In this document: piece by piece, positions 5,080-5,533 of the stretch
Position numbering within the stretch: the first letter of the stretch is position 1
How the letters are laid out: each line of letters starts with the position of its first letter
Assembly: GCA_031269135.1 (NCBI GenBank)
Contig: JAISZP010000042.1
Span: 1-5,533, forward strand
DNA length: 5,533 nucleotides
DNA from: Deltaproteobacteria bacterium
GTDB lineage: Bacteria > Desulfobacterota > Desulfarculia > Adiutricales > Adiutricaceae
Reading direction: 5' to 3'
Notes under the pieces: generated by a model
The model's database searches: none
What the model saw: the letters and a program-made list of their open reading frames with translations, nothing else
What the model was told of the DNA's origin: nothing
Translations under genes and position numbers: made by a program

Positions 5080-5445
5080 TTAGAGTGTTCCGACAGCCCG
5101 TTTTTGCGAAGAAGATCGGCCCCAAAACCAGTGGAAAGCAATTCTTCGTCATTCATAGAGACCGCGATTAACCGGTCAAGGCGCTTTGCTTTCAGCTTAA
5201 ACGTCTTGTTCTCTCCATCTTTAAACTTTTGGAAATCGGCAGGGAAGAATTAGCTCGCTAAGTTCTCATCCTCTCAGTTTCTCATCATCTCAGCCTCTCA
5301 TCCTTTCAGCCGCGTTCCCGGCGACTCGGCAGCGCTCCATAACGTCATTGATTCTCGCACCGCTACGGCATCCCTCAAGCGACATCACCAAATTCGGAAG
5401 ATTATTGAAAAGACCTTAAGTCCCGCCGCGTTTTGACGTAATCAT
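5080..5445 (-). pseudogene. Decayed N-terminal part of a second WYL regulator
   Basis: Nucleotide similarity to the intact WYL gene runs from its first ATG (5445 here, 3137 there) to about residue 113, with stretches such as NEELVSIGLGAKLLRKNG represented as NDEELLSTGFGADLLRKNG. The second ATG has become ACG. Codon 10 is a TAA (5418-5416), and another in-frame TAA sits at 5252-5250. A 15-16 bp unit in the helix-turn-helix region has been tripled (5263-5309). The WYL domain itself is absent; the sequence switches to the DnaB tail at about 5077-5080. Weak similarity extends 20-30 bases upstream of the ATG (CCGGTTTTC is shared), but the promoter and inverted repeat of the intact gene are not recognisable by 5533. 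Confidence 0.88.
5263..5309. repeat. Three tandem units of 15-16 bp inside the WYL pseudogene
   Basis: TTCTCATCCTCTCAG (5263-5277), TTTCTCATCATCTCAG (5278-5293) and CCTCTCATCCTTTCAG (5294-5309). The intact gene has this unit only once (about 2990-3000), so the expansion occurred after duplication and decay. Confidence 0.85.
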
Positions 5446-5533
5446 CGTCGTTCGAGCCGGTTTTCCATGGTTTCAATCCGTCCCTTGTCCTGGGTAATCC
5501 TTGAATCTATCGTTCCCGTTTTAAGGGCCACTA

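Noticed and set aside
4898..5152. 84-codon minus-strand frame as a real small gene
   Set aside because: It is the out-of-frame fusion of the WYL remnant and the DnaB tail; its first third is WYL DNA read in the wrong frame.
1..5533. A complete new defence or mobile system made of AAA+ ATPase, DnaB-like helicase and WYL regulator
   Set aside because: The AAA+ gene is broken, no nuclease, transposase, integrase or reverse transcriptase is visible, and the genes are separated by decayed DNA. Co-location alone does not support a functional system.
1..5533. CRISPR array, tRNA, rRNA or riboswitch
   Set aside because: No regularly spaced repeats with unique spacers and no cloverleaf or conserved RNA motif were found; the tandem units are directly adjacent, without spacers.

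Overview
All recognisable coding sequence lies on the minus strand. Only two genes look intact: a WYL-domain transcriptional regulator (2145-3131) and a DnaB-type (SF4) helicase reduced to its C-terminal motor domain (3923-4798). A third open frame runs off the left edge (1-168). Everything else is broken, duplicated or non-coding. The families are bacterial. The combination of many pseudogenes, short tandem duplications and long gene-poor gaps suggests an eroding accessory region, of the kind found in host-restricted bacteria or decaying mobile or phage-derived islands. The AAA+ family fragment resembles proteins I associate with Desulfobacterota and other proteobacteria, but I cannot place the organism firmly.

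Left part (1-1649): a partial unknown gene lies at the edge. Next comes a frameshifted AAA+ ATPase pseudogene (about 524-985), bracketed by two copies of the same roughly 80-100 bp segment (401-497 and 979-1085). Beyond that is a frameshifted unknown gene (994-1649), whose 3' end is one of these two copies. Positions 1650-2144 hold no gene, but contain two perfect 15-bp tandem duplications, a degenerate triple repeat and two hairpins.

Middle (2145-3922): the WYL regulator has a good extended -10 promoter and an inverted repeat at the -35 position. Upstream of it lie a small decayed reading frame with a basic tail, some hairpins and an orphan remnant of a DnaB linker helix.

Right part (3923-5533): the DnaB motor domain is followed on the right by a second, decayed DnaB C-terminus (about 4927-5077). 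This is joined out of frame to a decayed N-terminal half of a second WYL gene (about 5080-5445). Read 5'->3' on the minus strand the order is WYL'-DnaB'(tail)-DnaB(linker+motor)-DnaB linker remnant-small decayed ORF-WYL. The simplest reading is a former head-to-tail array of dnaB-like and WYL genes that has shrunk by deletion.

Functionally, the surviving pair could be a helicase module and a nucleic-acid- or ligand-responsive WYL repressor, as often sits beside defence or mobile-element genes. No direct link between the two is shown by the sequence, and no complete novel system is visible.
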